Positions 1 to 9,192 are shown, counted from the stretch's first letter. The stretch: 49,414 bases of DNA from Sorangium cellulosum (GCA_020720045.1 DYPH01000031.1:1-49414); one strand, 5' to 3'. Notes: a model not told the origin generated them from the letters alone. Numbers and translations are program-made.

Positions 1-2
1 TC

Positions 3-281
3 AGAAGTTGGATCCGCCGTCAACGCGGCGGATCGATGCAACCCACGGGCGGTCGAGCCGCCGAGGCGGCTCGCAAGCGGGTCGACCTCGGCCGCCAGGA
101 GACGGAAGCGGCGCGGACCCTCGAAGCGGCCGAGCGGCGCCGCTTTTCCCTGGGCGATGGGACGATCCTCTTCGTAAATATTCGTGAACAAGCGACCTTC
201 GACGCCGCCGTCAAGGAGGTCGAAACGCTTGCAGAGCACCACAAAGCGCGAGCGGCGTTTCGGGCGGCCTGCGGGAACTAA
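3..281 (+). CDS. TolC-family outer membrane efflux protein, C-terminal fragment
   Basis: The open frame enters from the left edge and stops with TAA at 279-281. The readable part resembles the last periplasmic helix and exit region of TolC-type channels: an E/A/R-rich helix with EAERRRF, then LGDGTILFVNIREQA, then a helix ending in HHKARAAFRAACG. TolC-family proteins form the outer-membrane conduit of type I secretion and RND efflux systems. Only the last ~70-90 residues are present. The first ~17 codons lie in the 50-bp terminal repeat and look less like TolC, so the upstream part may not be genuine. Partner genes would lie off the contig. Confidence 0.65.
   Translation, partial: RSWIRRQRGGSMQPTGGRAAEAARKRVDLGRQETEAARTLEAAERRRFSLGDGTILFVNIREQATFDAAVKEVETLAEHHKARAAFRAACGN
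5..54. repeat. left copy of 50-bp terminal inverted repeat
   Basis: These 50 bases are an exact reverse complement of the last 50 bases of the window. The repeat contains a hairpin with 9-bp arms (GATCCGCCG and CGGCGGATC). It lies inside the TolC-like frame here and inside a kinase PAS frame at the other end, so at least one junction may be an assembly or amplification artefact. Confidence 0.9.
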
Positions 282-312
282 AGCCTGGCAGCGGGGCGGA
301 ACGGGCGTTTTT

Positions 313-341
313 TTGGTCCATCGGCGAAAGTTCGGTACGAT
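313..341 (+). promoter_or_regulatory. predicted promoter of the 351 lipoprotein gene
   Basis: TTGGTC (313-318) and TACGAT (336-341) are 17 bases apart, matching -35/-10 geometry. The ATG follows the -10 by only 9 bases and no Shine-Dalgarno sequence is visible, so the transcript would have almost no leader. Confidence 0.4.
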
Positions 342-350
342 GCGCGGCCG

Positions 351-2258
351 ATGAAACGCCCGTCCATGCTCGCCCTCCCCCTCTCTGGCCTCCTCGCAGG
401 ACTCGTCGCGTGTGGGGGCGGCGAAGCGAAGCCGCCGGTGACCAAGCCGGTCGTCGATACGCCGAAGCCGATCGCGATCGACACGTCTGCGGTCGCCGCC
501 CCGGCGGGCCTCGCCGCTGAAGGCCACGCCACCTCTGCCAAGGCGTTTTTTGACGTCGCTCGCGACTGGTTCAACGCCCCGGTTCCGGGCGGCGACAAGC
601 TCTCGCGCGACTTCGTCGGCGCCGACGTCGGTGACCTCCTCGACCCGTCGGCCCCCGTCGACTTTGCCGTTCAGATGGATGAAGGTCAGCTCGTCCCCGC
701 GTATGCTTTTGGTTCGACCGTCAAAGCCGGGATCGACGTAAAGGCTGCATTCGCCAAGGGATTTGCGGCGAAAGCCGGTGAGAATGGCTCGACTCTCTTC
801 GAGAAGAAGGTCGACGCCGCCGACGACGAAGGGGACGACATCGTCCGTTCGTCCCGCGTCTGCCTCGCTTGGCAGGCGGCGCTGACCGACCGCACGCGCC
901 TCGTTTGTGGCTCCCCGGCGGGCGTCAAGGCGCTCTCCGCCTACATCGTGAGGACCCTGCCGACGAAGGCGTACGCGTCTGACCTCCACATCGACGTCTT
1001 TGTGAACCACATCCAGAAGCCGTTGAAGATGGGGCTCAACCTCGCGAAGGGGCAGCTCCCGCCCGGCCTCGGCGACGGCCTCGGTGACGTCGGCCAGCTC
1101 CTCGGCGACGTTGGGAAGCTCTCGATCGACGGCAAAATTAATGGAGATCGCATCGACGGCGGCCTCCACCTCACGTTCACCAGCGCAGAAAGCAAGGCCG
1201 GGAAGGCCTTCGTCGAGAGCCAGGCGCGCACCGCCCCGGCACCGGCCGCCTTCTACAAGCTGCCCGTCGATGTCGATGCCGCGTTCTACACGCAGGGCAT
1301 GGGCGGCGACGGAGCCATGCTCGATCAGCTCTTCAGCAAGCGGCCGGGCATCAGCGACCTCTTCAAGGGGAAGGTCAAAGACCTGCTCAAGAAGCCGGTC
1401 GTCCTCGGCCATGGTGTCGACCTCGTCGCCGCCAAAGCAGCCGTCGATGCCGTCGCCGCGGAGAAGGACGAAGTCAAGAAGATCACCGCGCAGGCGAAGG
1501 CCCAGTCGGCGTTTGACGGCTACTTTGCGGTTCGCTTCGAAGAGAAGTCGGACACCGTAAAGGCCCTCGTCGACGAGGCGAACAAAGTCTCCGAAGACGA
1601 GCGCAAAGCCCACGAAAAGGCCGACGCAGCGAAGGCGAAGGAAGCCAAGGACGCGTCGCGCCCCGTCCGCCCGATGATCGTCGAAAAGACGACCACCTCG
1701 CCGGAAACGTTCGGGCTCCCCAAGGGGACGGTCCACTACATCCGCACGACGACGGTCACGACGGTTGGCGCGCCGGGCCGGGTGGAAGACGCGCCGGCGA
1801 AGGGGCAGAAATCGCCGCCGAAGCCCGTTTCGAAGCCGCCGGTCAAGGTGACCACCGAGAAGCACGTGTTCCTCGTTCCGGACGGCGCTGCGACCTGGGC
1901 CTACGTCGGCGCAGATCCCAAGGGGCTCTCGGAGACGGCGAAGAAGGTCGTCGGGGCCGACAAGCCGCTCGCCGCTCGCGCAGGCCTCGATGTGATCACC
2001 AAAGGTGTTGCAAATTCAGGTGGTTTCGTGACGCCGAAGTTCTTTGCCGTCGTCGATTCGGTCGGCCCGCGCCACGTCTACTCCCAGAAGGGAGTGACCG
2101 CGGAAGCGATCGCCCGCGTCAGCCGCCCGATCGCCGACACGCCGATCCCGGTCGCCGTCCGCGCGACGAAGCCGGAAGCCGACGCGCCGAAGGGCGTCTA
2201 CGAACTCGTCATGCAGCTGCCGAAGGCGGCCGTCGACGCCCTCGTCCGCAAGCCCTGA
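351..2258 (+). CDS. predicted lipoprotein, paralog of the next gene
   Basis: A 635-residue secreted protein of unknown function. The N-terminus is a lipoprotein signal: two basic residues, a hydrophobic core, lipobox LVAC with the modified cysteine at about residue 21, then a Gly/Pro-rich linker. The mature part is Ala/Lys/Asp-rich with a charged stretch near residues 410-430. It shares its plan with the downstream 627-residue lipoprotein: an acidic patch followed by a Trp and Cys (CLAW here, CWLA there), then RLVCG/RLFCG and a helix leading to a phenylalanine-rich block. The similarity is remote but collinear, so I read the two as an old tandem duplication. A strong terminator follows, so it is probably its own transcription unit. 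Confidence 0.75.
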   Translation: MKRPSMLALPLSGLLAGLVACGGGEAKPPVTKPVVDTPKPIAIDTSAVAAPAGLAAEGHATSAKAFFDVARDWFNAPVPGGDKLSRDFVGADVGDLLDPSAPVDFAVQMDEGQLVPAYAFGSTVKAGIDVKAAFAKGFAAKAGENGSTLFEKKVDAADDEGDDIVRSSRVCLAWQAALTDRTRLVCGSPAGVKALSAYIVRTLPTKAYASDLHIDVFVNHIQKPLKMGLNLAKGQLPPGLGDGLGDVGQLLGDVGKLSIDGKINGDRIDGGLHLTFTSAESKAGKAFVESQARTAPAPAAFYKLPVDVDAAFYTQGMGGDGAMLDQLFSKRPGISDLFKGKVKDLLKKPVVLGHGVDLVAAKAAVDAVAAEKDEVKKITAQAKAQSAFDGYFAVRFEEKSDTVKALVDEANKVSEDERKAHEKADAAKAKEAKDASRPVRPMIVEKTTTSPETFGLPKGTVHYIRTTTVTTVGAPGRVEDAPAKGQKSPPKPVSKPPVKVTTEKHVFLVPDGAATWAYVGADPKGLSETAKKVVGADKPLAARAGLDVITKGVANSGGFVTPKFFAVVDSVGPRHVYSQKGVTAEAIARVSRPIADTPIPVAVRATKPEADAPKGVYELVMQLPKAAVDALVRKP

Positions 2259-2282
2259 TCGTCTCGGCGCAGCCACGCCGAC

Positions 2283-2325
2283 GAGCGCCGCACCCCGTTT
2301 TCGGGCTGCGGCGCTCTTTTTTTTT
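2283..2325 (+). terminator. strong intrinsic terminator
   Basis: A perfect 10-bp stem (GAGCGCCGCA with TGCGGCGCTC) encloses a second CCCG-TTTT-CGGG stem and is followed by nine T residues. It lies 24 bases after the stop codon of the upstream lipoprotein gene. Confidence 0.9.
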
Positions 2326-2365
2326 CGACGATCGCCCGACAAAGCCGCGGTAGCCTCCCGCGTCC

Positions 2366-4249
2366 ATGCGCGCCCTCCGAACGATCTCCGCCGCCCCCCT
2401 TGTCACGATCCTCCTCGCCTGCGGCCATACCCCGCCGAAAGATCCTAGCGACGGAAAGGCGGAGGTGGACGTCACGGCAAAGCACGTCACCACGGAGCCG
2501 ACGAACGCGAAGGTCGAAATGCCTCATCTTTACGGCTACGTCCGCTTCGACCACCCCCGGAAGAGCATCGCCCAGGTTGCCGGCTCCCTCGCGCTCCCGA
2601 TCGGACCGACCCCCGCCCAGATCGTCGCGCGCGCCCTCGATGCGGAAGAGCGCCTCGCCGACCTGATCGACTTCGATGCACCGATGGAAGGGTTCCTCCT
2701 CCCCTTGGAACGGAAGGACGAGAAGGAAAGCGCTGCAGCGATCTCGTCGGTCGGCGTCACTTCCTTTGAGGAGGCCCGCACCGCGATGGAGCACGGCGGC
2801 AAGAAGCTCGTTGCCGATGCATCTGGCCTTTTTCATGTTGAAAAAGAAGCAAAAACAGACAGTTCTGAGGACGAAGACTGGGCACGAACGTGCTGGCTCG
2901 CGCCGGCTCGTGCCCCGCGTGGTGCTCGGCTCTTTTGCGGACGTGCGTCCGACCTCGAAGTCCTTGCGAGCACCGTCGCAAGCGCCCCCGACCATCCGTC
3001 GGCCGCCGACTTCCATGGCGAAGTCTATGGGAACTCCTTCCAAGGGGTCTACCGGGCGCTGGTGGCGAAGAATGCCCGCTACGACCGCCAAATGGACGAA
3101 GGGGAAAAAGCTTTTCTTGCGGAAGTTCAGGCTCTTGGTGGGGATTTGGAGCGGCTTGATGTCGACATCACCGCCGATGCATCCGGCTACCGCGGCGTGA
3201 TGACGGCGCGCGTCGCAGCGGCGAAAGGGGCGCTGGCAAAGACCTTCACCCACGTCGACAAAGTGGCGCTGCCGCCGGCAGTATTCCGCGCATTCCCGAA
3301 GGAAGCCTCCGTCGCCGCCTACTGGCAGGGGAACGCGGCCGACGACCTCCTCGGCCCGAAACAGGGCGTCCTCGCGACCTTTCGGAAAGCAGTCAAAGAA
3401 GACCCGCTCCCGCCCGACCTCGAAAAGGCGTCGGCCGATGCGATCTCCTCGATTTTTGGGATGTCGGCGCGCCCGACGGCGCTCGCGTTTGGGGCCGACG
3501 GCAAAATTCTATACACGGCCCTCGCGAAGCTTGATGCGGTAAAAACCGACAAGGACCGCGACAGCGCGGTGGGCGACTTGGCGAACGCGTTCTGGTTTGA
3601 AGCCTGGAATGGGGAGGTGCCCGCAGTCACCCTTGCCGCCGCGAATGCCTTCCGGGACGTCGCGAAGAACTCGGCGAAAAAACACGCTAAAGACGAGTAC
3701 CGCCAAGAAGTGAAGGACCTGACCATCAAGGCAGGCGAGCTGCCGAAGGAGGCAATTGCCTTCCAAATGGTCAGTATCTACCCGTCGTACGCGGCGCCGG
3801 TCCGCGGAAAAGGGCCTGCGAAGCCGGCGCCGACTCGCGAGGAAAAGCCGGTGATTCTTCTCGTGCCGGCATTTGGCGGGACGGCGATGATCGTGACCAA
3901 GACGCTCCCAAGCGCGGTAGCCCGCGCCAAGGAACTCCTTGCGCCGAAGGCGGGCAGCACCCTGGCCGATCGGAGCGACCTCGCCACCGTCTTGGCGACA
4001 CCGACGCTCGCCTCCGGGTTTTTCACCCCGAACCTCGGCATCGTCGCTGCCAGCGAACGGATGCGGTGGGCGCCCCCCGGTACGGCCGGATCGCTTCGTA
4101 CGAAGGTCAACCAGCCCGATTTCCAGATCCCGACCGTCTTCACGGTGCTGCCGTCCCCGTCGCGAGGGGATGGCGCGAAGGCGGGCATCGTCGAGTTCCG
4201 GGGCGTCATGAGCCAGAAGGTGGTCGACGCGTTCACCGGCCTGTTCTGA
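2366..4249 (+). CDS. predicted lipoprotein, paralog of the preceding gene
   Basis: A 627-residue lipoprotein of unknown function. The signal has lipobox LLAC with the cysteine at about residue 19, followed by a Pro/Lys-rich linker. No enzymatic motif is apparent. Its middle shares the CW / RLFCGRASDLEVLAS arrangement with the preceding gene. Both proteins have a late segment beginning with a hydrophobic strand (ILLVPAFG here, HVFLVPDG there) followed by a helix rich in Ala and Lys, and both end with a short strand-helix element. A TAGCCT hexamer at 2351-2356 ends 9 bases before the ATG and could be the -10 of a short-leader promoter. The terminator just upstream indicates independent expression from its paralog. 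Confidence 0.75.
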   Translation: MRALRTISAAPLVTILLACGHTPPKDPSDGKAEVDVTAKHVTTEPTNAKVEMPHLYGYVRFDHPRKSIAQVAGSLALPIGPTPAQIVARALDAEERLADLIDFDAPMEGFLLPLERKDEKESAAAISSVGVTSFEEARTAMEHGGKKLVADASGLFHVEKEAKTDSSEDEDWARTCWLAPARAPRGARLFCGRASDLEVLASTVASAPDHPSAADFHGEVYGNSFQGVYRALVAKNARYDRQMDEGEKAFLAEVQALGGDLERLDVDITADASGYRGVMTARVAAAKGALAKTFTHVDKVALPPAVFRAFPKEASVAAYWQGNAADDLLGPKQGVLATFRKAVKEDPLPPDLEKASADAISSIFGMSARPTALAFGADGKILYTALAKLDAVKTDKDRDSAVGDLANAFWFEAWNGEVPAVTLAAANAFRDVAKNSAKKHAKDEYRQEVKDLTIKAGELPKEAIAFQMVSIYPSYAAPVRGKGPAKPAPTREEKPVILLVPAFGGTAMIVTKTLPSAVARAKELLAPKAGSTLADRSDLATVLATPTLASGFFTPNLGIVAASERMRWAPPGTAGSLRTKVNQPDFQIPTVFTVLPSPSRGDGAKAGIVEFRGVMSQKVVDAFTGLF

Positions 4250-4292
4250 GAGAAAGTTGGCCGTTGTGCGGGGGCGTAGGTAGTTGTCCTAC

Positions 4293-6140
4293 ATGTTCGC
4301 ACAGCGGCGCCTCGCCCCGTTTCTCGCAGCGTCTCTCGCCCTTTCGGTGCCGGTCCTCGTGCCGGCGGTCGCGCAGGCGATGGAGGCTCACGAGAGCGGA
4401 CGGAGCGTCGATGCCGTGGTTGCTGCCGACGGACACGCGACCTTTACGGAGACCATCGCGCTCGACGTCGTCTACGGCCCCGTCGAGCGCTTGACCTTTG
4501 CTGGCGCCCCCGACGCGACCCCGACCATCCACGTCGAGCGTGTTCTCCCGTCTGGGGAAGCGACTTCGGCGCCGTCTCTGGCGGCGGCGCCGGCGGCCGA
4601 AATCGCGCGCACCGTCGGGCGCGACGGAGAGCCGCGCTTTGTCGCTAAATTTCCAAAAAAATCAGGCTTGAGCCGCGGGAACTACCGCCTCGCAATCTCC
4701 TGGACCGTCGACCTCTCCCACCTCGTCCATCGCAACGGCGGGCGGACGGCGCTCAGCCTTTCCGGCCTCGTCCATGAGCAGTCGGTCGACGACGCCCACT
4801 TCACCGTCCACACGCCCGACTTCGGCGCACCTTCTGTTGGAAATACCGAGGGGTTCGCCGCGAAGGTGACCGTCGAACGCGAAGGGGCCGGCTACAAGCT
4901 CGAGCTCGGTCGGGCCCACATTTCCCGCGGCGAGCGCTTCTCGGCGCCGCTCGTCTTCGGCGCGGGGGCCTTTCCCGGCGTCGCGAGGACGCCCGACGGC
5001 GCCAAAGAGGAGTCCGAAGCGACCCCCGCGGAGCCGAGCGAAAGCCCGACGATCGCGGCGGAGGTCGCCACCCGCCCCTTCGCTGCGTCGCCTTCGGTAC
5101 CGCGGGGAGCGCTCCCGTTTGCTGTCGCGCTCCCGCTTGCGTTCGCCGCACTGCTTGTCGCAAAAATGCGCACGTTTTCAGCAGTTTCTGCGGTGAACGT
5201 CGCTGCGCGCTGGCTCGTCGTCGGTGCGGCCTTCGGCGGTGCGGCCTTCGCCGCAGCGATCTTCGCCTTCATCGAGGAACGGGACGCGATCGCCGCATTG
5301 CTGCTCGGCAGCGCGCTGGCGCCCCTCGCCTTGTGCACACGTTTCTTGAAAAAGAAGGTCTCGCGCGTTCGCGGCGCCGGCGAGTGGCTCGCCGTCGTCG
5401 ATGCTGAGGTCATGACCGCCCCGCGCGCCTGGGAGCCGAATTCGCCGCTCGTCCGCGCCCTCTCCGTCGTCACGGTGCTCGCCGCGATCGGCCTCGCCGG
5501 GACGCTCTTTGTGCGGGACGCCCGCCTGGCCGCCGCCGTCGTCTCCTTCGCGACCCCGTTTCTGGTCGCCCTTCGCAGCTTCGGCCGCGATCGCGTCGCA
5601 CCGAGGGAACGACACGTGGAAATCCTTGCAGAAGCTCGCAAAAAAGTCGCGAGCGCTGCTGGGCCGCTCTCCGTTCGCGCGACGCTCCTTGCCCGGTATC
5701 CGCTCGGTTCTGAGGCCTGGGACGACCTCCGCCTCCTGGTGACCGCGAAAGACACGCTCCCCGGTCTCCGGAGCATCGAGGCAGGCCTCCTCCGCGACGA
5801 AGCGGACGAAGCGGTGCCGCTCGCCGAAGTCCATGTGCGTGTATTTGCAGGCTCTGAAGCCCACGAACGCCTCCTCGCCCGGTACGGCGCTGCCGGCTTC
5901 GCCCCTGGACGCATCCCCGAGGAGCGCGTTCTCCGACTGCGCGCCGGTCGCCCCGGTGCCGACGCCCTCGCCGAAACCCTCGCGACGGTTGCCCGTGCCC
6001 TCGTCGAACGCCGCGAACGCCGTCCCGTCACCGCCTCGGTCGCCGCGCCGTCCACCGAGCGCCGTCGCCCGCGCGCAATCCTGCGACGGACCGCCGCTTC
6101 GCGCGGCGACAGCCTCCCCGCCGCCGCCGCGATCGGGTAA
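4293..6140 (+). CDS. membrane protein with large periplasmic N-domain
   Basis: About 615 residues, function unknown. I start at the ATG at 4293 rather than the TTG at 4284, because the ATG opens directly onto a signal peptide (MFAQRRLAPFLAASLALSV, cleavage probably after AVAQA). Residues ~30-230 look like an extracytoplasmic beta-rich domain with repeated hydrophobic strands. Four or five transmembrane segments follow at roughly residues 270-430, separated by charged loops (FLKKKVSRVRG). The C-terminal ~170 residues are Ala/Arg-rich and probably cytoplasmic. The order of secreted domain, membrane block and soluble tail resembles DUF2207-type proteins, but I cannot confirm that family. It ends 13 bases before the next gene and probably shares a transcript with it. 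Confidence 0.65.
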   Translation: MFAQRRLAPFLAASLALSVPVLVPAVAQAMEAHESGRSVDAVVAADGHATFTETIALDVVYGPVERLTFAGAPDATPTIHVERVLPSGEATSAPSLAAAPAAEIARTVGRDGEPRFVAKFPKKSGLSRGNYRLAISWTVDLSHLVHRNGGRTALSLSGLVHEQSVDDAHFTVHTPDFGAPSVGNTEGFAAKVTVEREGAGYKLELGRAHISRGERFSAPLVFGAGAFPGVARTPDGAKEESEATPAEPSESPTIAAEVATRPFAASPSVPRGALPFAVALPLAFAALLVAKMRTFSAVSAVNVAARWLVVGAAFGGAAFAAAIFAFIEERDAIAALLLGSALAPLALCTRFLKKKVSRVRGAGEWLAVVDAEVMTAPRAWEPNSPLVRALSVVTVLAAIGLAGTLFVRDARLAAAVVSFATPFLVALRSFGRDRVAPRERHVEILAEARKKVASAAGPLSVRATLLARYPLGSEAWDDLRLLVTAKDTLPGLRSIEAGLLRDEADEAVPLAEVHVRVFAGSEAHERLLARYGAAGFAPGRIPEERVLRLRAGRPGADALAETLATVARALVERRERRPVTASVAAPSTERRRPRAILRRTAASRGDSLPAAAAIG

Positions 6141-6153
6141 GGGTCGTCTTGCG

Positions 6154-8016
6154 ATGCGCACTGCACGGATCGGCGCCGGAAGGTCCGCCACGCAACTCTC
6201 CCATCTTCAGGCCCTCGCCGTGTACGCGGAAGGGCGCCTGGCGGGGCGTCGTGTGCTTATTGTCGGCGACGCAACGTCTGGAATCCCTTCGCAAATCGAG
6301 CAGCTTGGTGCGCGTCTCGTGCACGTCTATGATCCGGTCCCCGCACGCGCCGAAGCGTTCGCTGCCCGCTACGCAGACGACCCCCGTCGTGCGAAGGTCG
6401 TCGTTGCCCGCCCCCTCCCGAGCGTCGACTTCGAGGTCCGTGCCGGCGCGTTTGACGTCGCGTTCGTCCCCGCCATCGACGAACTGCCGGACGCCGGTGC
6501 CTGGCTCGCGCGTGTCCGTCGCGTCGTTGCCGACGATGGGCTCGCCTTCGTCGCAGCGCGCGCCGAAGGCGACACGGTCTTCCGGGATCTGTTCGATCTC
6601 GTGGGCCTCCAATTCGAAGAAGTTCGGATGTTTGGGACGCTCCCCTTCCGCGGAGTGACCTTCGCCGAGCTCGGGGATCGGGACGGCGGGCAAATCTCTG
6701 TCGACGCCCAACTTGCCGGTGACAGCGCCCCGCACCTCTATGTCGCTGTCGGTTCCAAGCGACCGGTACGCCTCGAAACCTACGCGATCATTGCGGTTCC
6801 GCCGCTTGCCGCCGCCCAGGAGACGGCCGCAAGCGACGCCCTCCACGCCCGCGAGGCGCAGATTCTCGCCCTGGAAGCGCGCGTGAAGGAACTCCTGGGG
6901 GCGCCGGCCACTGTCCCGCCGAGCCTCCCGTCGGCCCCCGAAGCCGCCGAGGCGCCGGTGCTCGATGCCGCGCCGCCGGCGACGCCAAGCCCGTCGAAAG
7001 ACGAAGAAGTCCTTCGCGTTGAGCCGCTTCAACGGCGCGTCGTCGAGCTTGAGCGGGAACTTGCCAGCCATCGAGCGGCGCTTGAGGCGGCTGGCGCCGA
7101 CGCGTCTGCGCTCATGGAAGCGCTCGAAGGGGAGCGCCAGACGCGCACCCGAGAGGCGGTCCTCGTCGAGGATGCGCAAAAGGCGGGCGCGACGGCGACG
7201 GCGGCGCTGGCAAAGGCGGAAGAAGAACTCGGCCGCCGCGACCAGGAACTCGACTTCCTTCTTCAGGAAATGCAAAGCCTTGGCGGCGCGGAAGGGGTCG
7301 ACCCTACCCAGGTTGCTGCGGCCATTCAGGCGGCCGAATCGCGCGCGAGCGAGTTTGAAGCGCGCGCTGCGAAGGCGGAAGGGCGGCTTCTGGCGGTCCG
7401 GGAGCAGTTGGAAGAGCGCCTCTCCGCCTTTGAAGTGGAAGCCCGCGAGCAGATCGCCCTCGCGCGAAAAGACGCCGACACCCGGCTCGCCGCCAAGGAG
7501 CGCGAAAACGAGGCGCTCGCCCAGGAGGTCGCCGTCTTGCGCGACGCGCTGGCCGCCGTCGCCGAGAACGTCGAAACGGCGGTTGCCAATGAATTTACGG
7601 TACTTCAGGCGGAAATTGCGACCCGTGACGAGGCGATTCGTTCCCTCGAAGCGGCCCTCGCCGAGCGCCCGACGCGGGGCGAAGGCCGCGACCCCTTGGA
7701 AGACCGGCTCGCCGCCGCCCATCAGGAACTCGCCCGCTACGAGGGCGAACTCCAGGCGCAACGCTGGTCGATCGACGAGCTGTCCCTCGCGCTTGCCCGT
7801 GCAAAAACCTTCTCTCGCGCCGCCGAGCCTGCTGGAAAATCTGTAAGTTTCCAGGAGTTGGAGGCACTTCGGGTTGCGCTCCGCCAGGAACATGCCGCGC
7901 GCGTCGCCGCCGAAAGTGGGGCCGCCCTGGCTTCCCTACGCGAGGAGCTCGCCCGGCAGGCCGTCCTCCTTGCCCAGTGCGGCCCAGAAGCGCCCGACGA
8001 CCCTACAACCGCTTGA
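6154..8016 (+). CDS. Rossmann/methyltransferase-like domain fused to a long coiled coil
   Basis: 620 residues from the ATG at 6154; the open frame extends further upstream only as a shadow of the previous gene. Residues ~30-200 read as a class I methyltransferase-like Rossmann fold: GRRVLIVGDATSG is a degenerate motif I, HVYDP an acidic end of strand 2, and FDVAFVPAIDELPDAG a motif IV-like strand. The SAM-binding glycines are poor, so catalysis is doubtful. Residues ~230-610 are an almost uninterrupted Ala/Glu/Arg coiled coil with heptad leucines, broken by Pro/Ala linkers near residue 260. dnaJ follows after 87 bases. It could be a scaffold or cytoskeletal-type protein with a nucleotide-sensing head; no specific role can be assigned. 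Confidence 0.65.
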   Translation: MRTARIGAGRSATQLSHLQALAVYAEGRLAGRRVLIVGDATSGIPSQIEQLGARLVHVYDPVPARAEAFAARYADDPRRAKVVVARPLPSVDFEVRAGAFDVAFVPAIDELPDAGAWLARVRRVVADDGLAFVAARAEGDTVFRDLFDLVGLQFEEVRMFGTLPFRGVTFAELGDRDGGQISVDAQLAGDSAPHLYVAVGSKRPVRLETYAIIAVPPLAAAQETAASDALHAREAQILALEARVKELLGAPATVPPSLPSAPEAAEAPVLDAAPPATPSPSKDEEVLRVEPLQRRVVELERELASHRAALEAAGADASALMEALEGERQTRTREAVLVEDAQKAGATATAALAKAEEELGRRDQELDFLLQEMQSLGGAEGVDPTQVAAAIQAAESRASEFEARAAKAEGRLLAVREQLEERLSAFEVEAREQIALARKDADTRLAAKERENEALAQEVAVLRDALAAVAENVETAVANEFTVLQAEIATRDEAIRSLEAALAERPTRGEGRDPLEDRLAAAHQELARYEGELQAQRWSIDELSLALARAKTFSRAAEPAGKSVSFQELEALRVALRQEHAARVAAESGAALASLREELARQAVLLAQCGPEAPDDPTTA

Positions 8017-8103
8017 ATTCTTCGCGGGGCGCCGTAGTCGTGCCCCTCGGATCCCTTTTGCCCAGCACGCGCTCCCGCGGGCGGCCCTTTCGAAATCGAA
8101 GTC

Positions 8104-9192
8104 ATGTCGAACAAACGCGATTATTACGAAGTCCTTGGTGTTGCCAAAGAAGCTACTTCCGATGAAATTCGGAAGGCTTACAAACGCGAAGCGTTGAAGC
8201 ATCACCCGGATCGAAATCCCGGAGATTCGGCAGCGGAGGGGCGCTTCAAAGAGGCGAGTGAGGCGTTTCAAGTCCTCTCGGACGAGCAGAAGCGTTCCAT
8301 CTACGACCGCTTCGGCCACCGGGGCCTGGAGGGGGGAAGCTATCCGGGTGCCGGCGCCGACTCTGGCGATATTTTCGGCCAAATGCAGGACCTCTTCAAT
8401 GAGATGTTCTCCGGCGGCGGCTTCAGCGGTGGTGGCGGTCGGCGGACGCGACGCGGTCAAGACATTCGCGTCGAGCAGCGGATTACGCTCCAAGAAGCGG
8501 CCTTCGGCTGCAAGCGCGATATTCAGCTTCGCACGCCCGTCCGATGCGACGATTGCACCGGGACCGGCGCAGAAAAGGGCTCGAAAGCGGAGACCTGCCC
8601 CCAATGTCGCGGGACCGGAAGCGTGCAGAGTGCACGCGGATTTGTGATGTTTTCGGGCCCGTGCAATCGCTGCGAGGGCACCGGTCGAATCATCAAGAAT
8701 CCCTGCAAGGGTTGTCGTGGTGAAGGGTTTGTCGAGCGCCCGCGGAAGGTGACCGTGAGCTTCCCCGCCGGCATCGACAACGGCCAACGGCTTCGCGTCG
8801 GTGCCCAGGGGATGCCGGCGCCGAATGGGGGCGATCCCGGTGATCTTTACGTCGATGTCGAAGTCGCCGACGATTCCCGCTTTGAGCGCGACGGCTTTGA
8901 CCTCCACACGCAGGTCCATGTGACGTTTGTTCAAGCGGCACTTGGCGGCGAAGTTCAGGTCCCATGCCTCGTCGACGGCGAGGAGGACGCAAAGACGACC
9001 GTCCAGATCCCGGCTGGCACCCAGCCCGGCGACCGCGTGATTCTGCGCGGGCAGGGCGTCCCGCGCGTTGATGGCCGTGGTCGCGGCGCGCTCGCCGTGC
9101 ATGTTGTCGTCGACGTGCCGAAGAAGCTTTCGGACAAGGCCAAGAAATTGCTTAAAGAATTCGAGGCCGAGTTCCCCGCAGGCGACGGGTGA
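8104..9192 (+). CDS. dnaJ: chaperone protein DnaJ
   Basis: 362-residue Hsp40 co-chaperone that delivers unfolded proteins to DnaK and stimulates its ATPase. The J-domain occupies residues 1-70 with the essential HPD at 34-36. A Gly/Phe-rich linker follows (GGGFSGGGG), then four CxxCxGxG zinc-binding repeats at roughly 140-205 (CDDCTGTG, CPQCRGTG, CNRCEGTG, CKGCRGEG) and the two C-terminal substrate-binding barrels. This is a complete type I DnaJ of usual length. dnaK and grpE are not adjacent. The stop overlaps the GTG start of the FliI-like ATPase (GTGA), so the two are translationally coupled. No CIRCE element is visible upstream. Confidence 0.97.
   Translation: MSNKRDYYEVLGVAKEATSDEIRKAYKREALKHHPDRNPGDSAAEGRFKEASEAFQVLSDEQKRSIYDRFGHRGLEGGSYPGAGADSGDIFGQMQDLFNEMFSGGGFSGGGGRRTRRGQDIRVEQRITLQEAAFGCKRDIQLRTPVRCDDCTGTGAEKGSKAETCPQCRGTGSVQSARGFVMFSGPCNRCEGTGRIIKNPCKGCRGEGFVERPRKVTVSFPAGIDNGQRLRVGAQGMPAPNGGDPGDLYVDVEVADDSRFERDGFDLHTQVHVTFVQAALGGEVQVPCLVDGEEDAKTTVQIPAGTQPGDRVILRGQGVPRVDGRGRGALAVHVVVDVPKKLSDKAKKLLKEFEAEFPAGDG

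Noticed and set aside
282-350. T-run at 309-315 as a terminator for the TolC-like gene
   Set aside because: Seven Ts follow a GC-rich stretch but I find no perfect stem before them.
4892-6166. Long minus-strand open frame over the membrane protein gene
   Set aside because: It is an Arg/Ser/Ala-rich shadow of the plus-strand gene, typical of GC-rich antisense frames, with no recognisable motifs.
6028-7893. 621-codon minus-strand frame over the coiled-coil protein
   Set aside because: Shadow of a strongly biased Glu/Ala/Arg coding strand.
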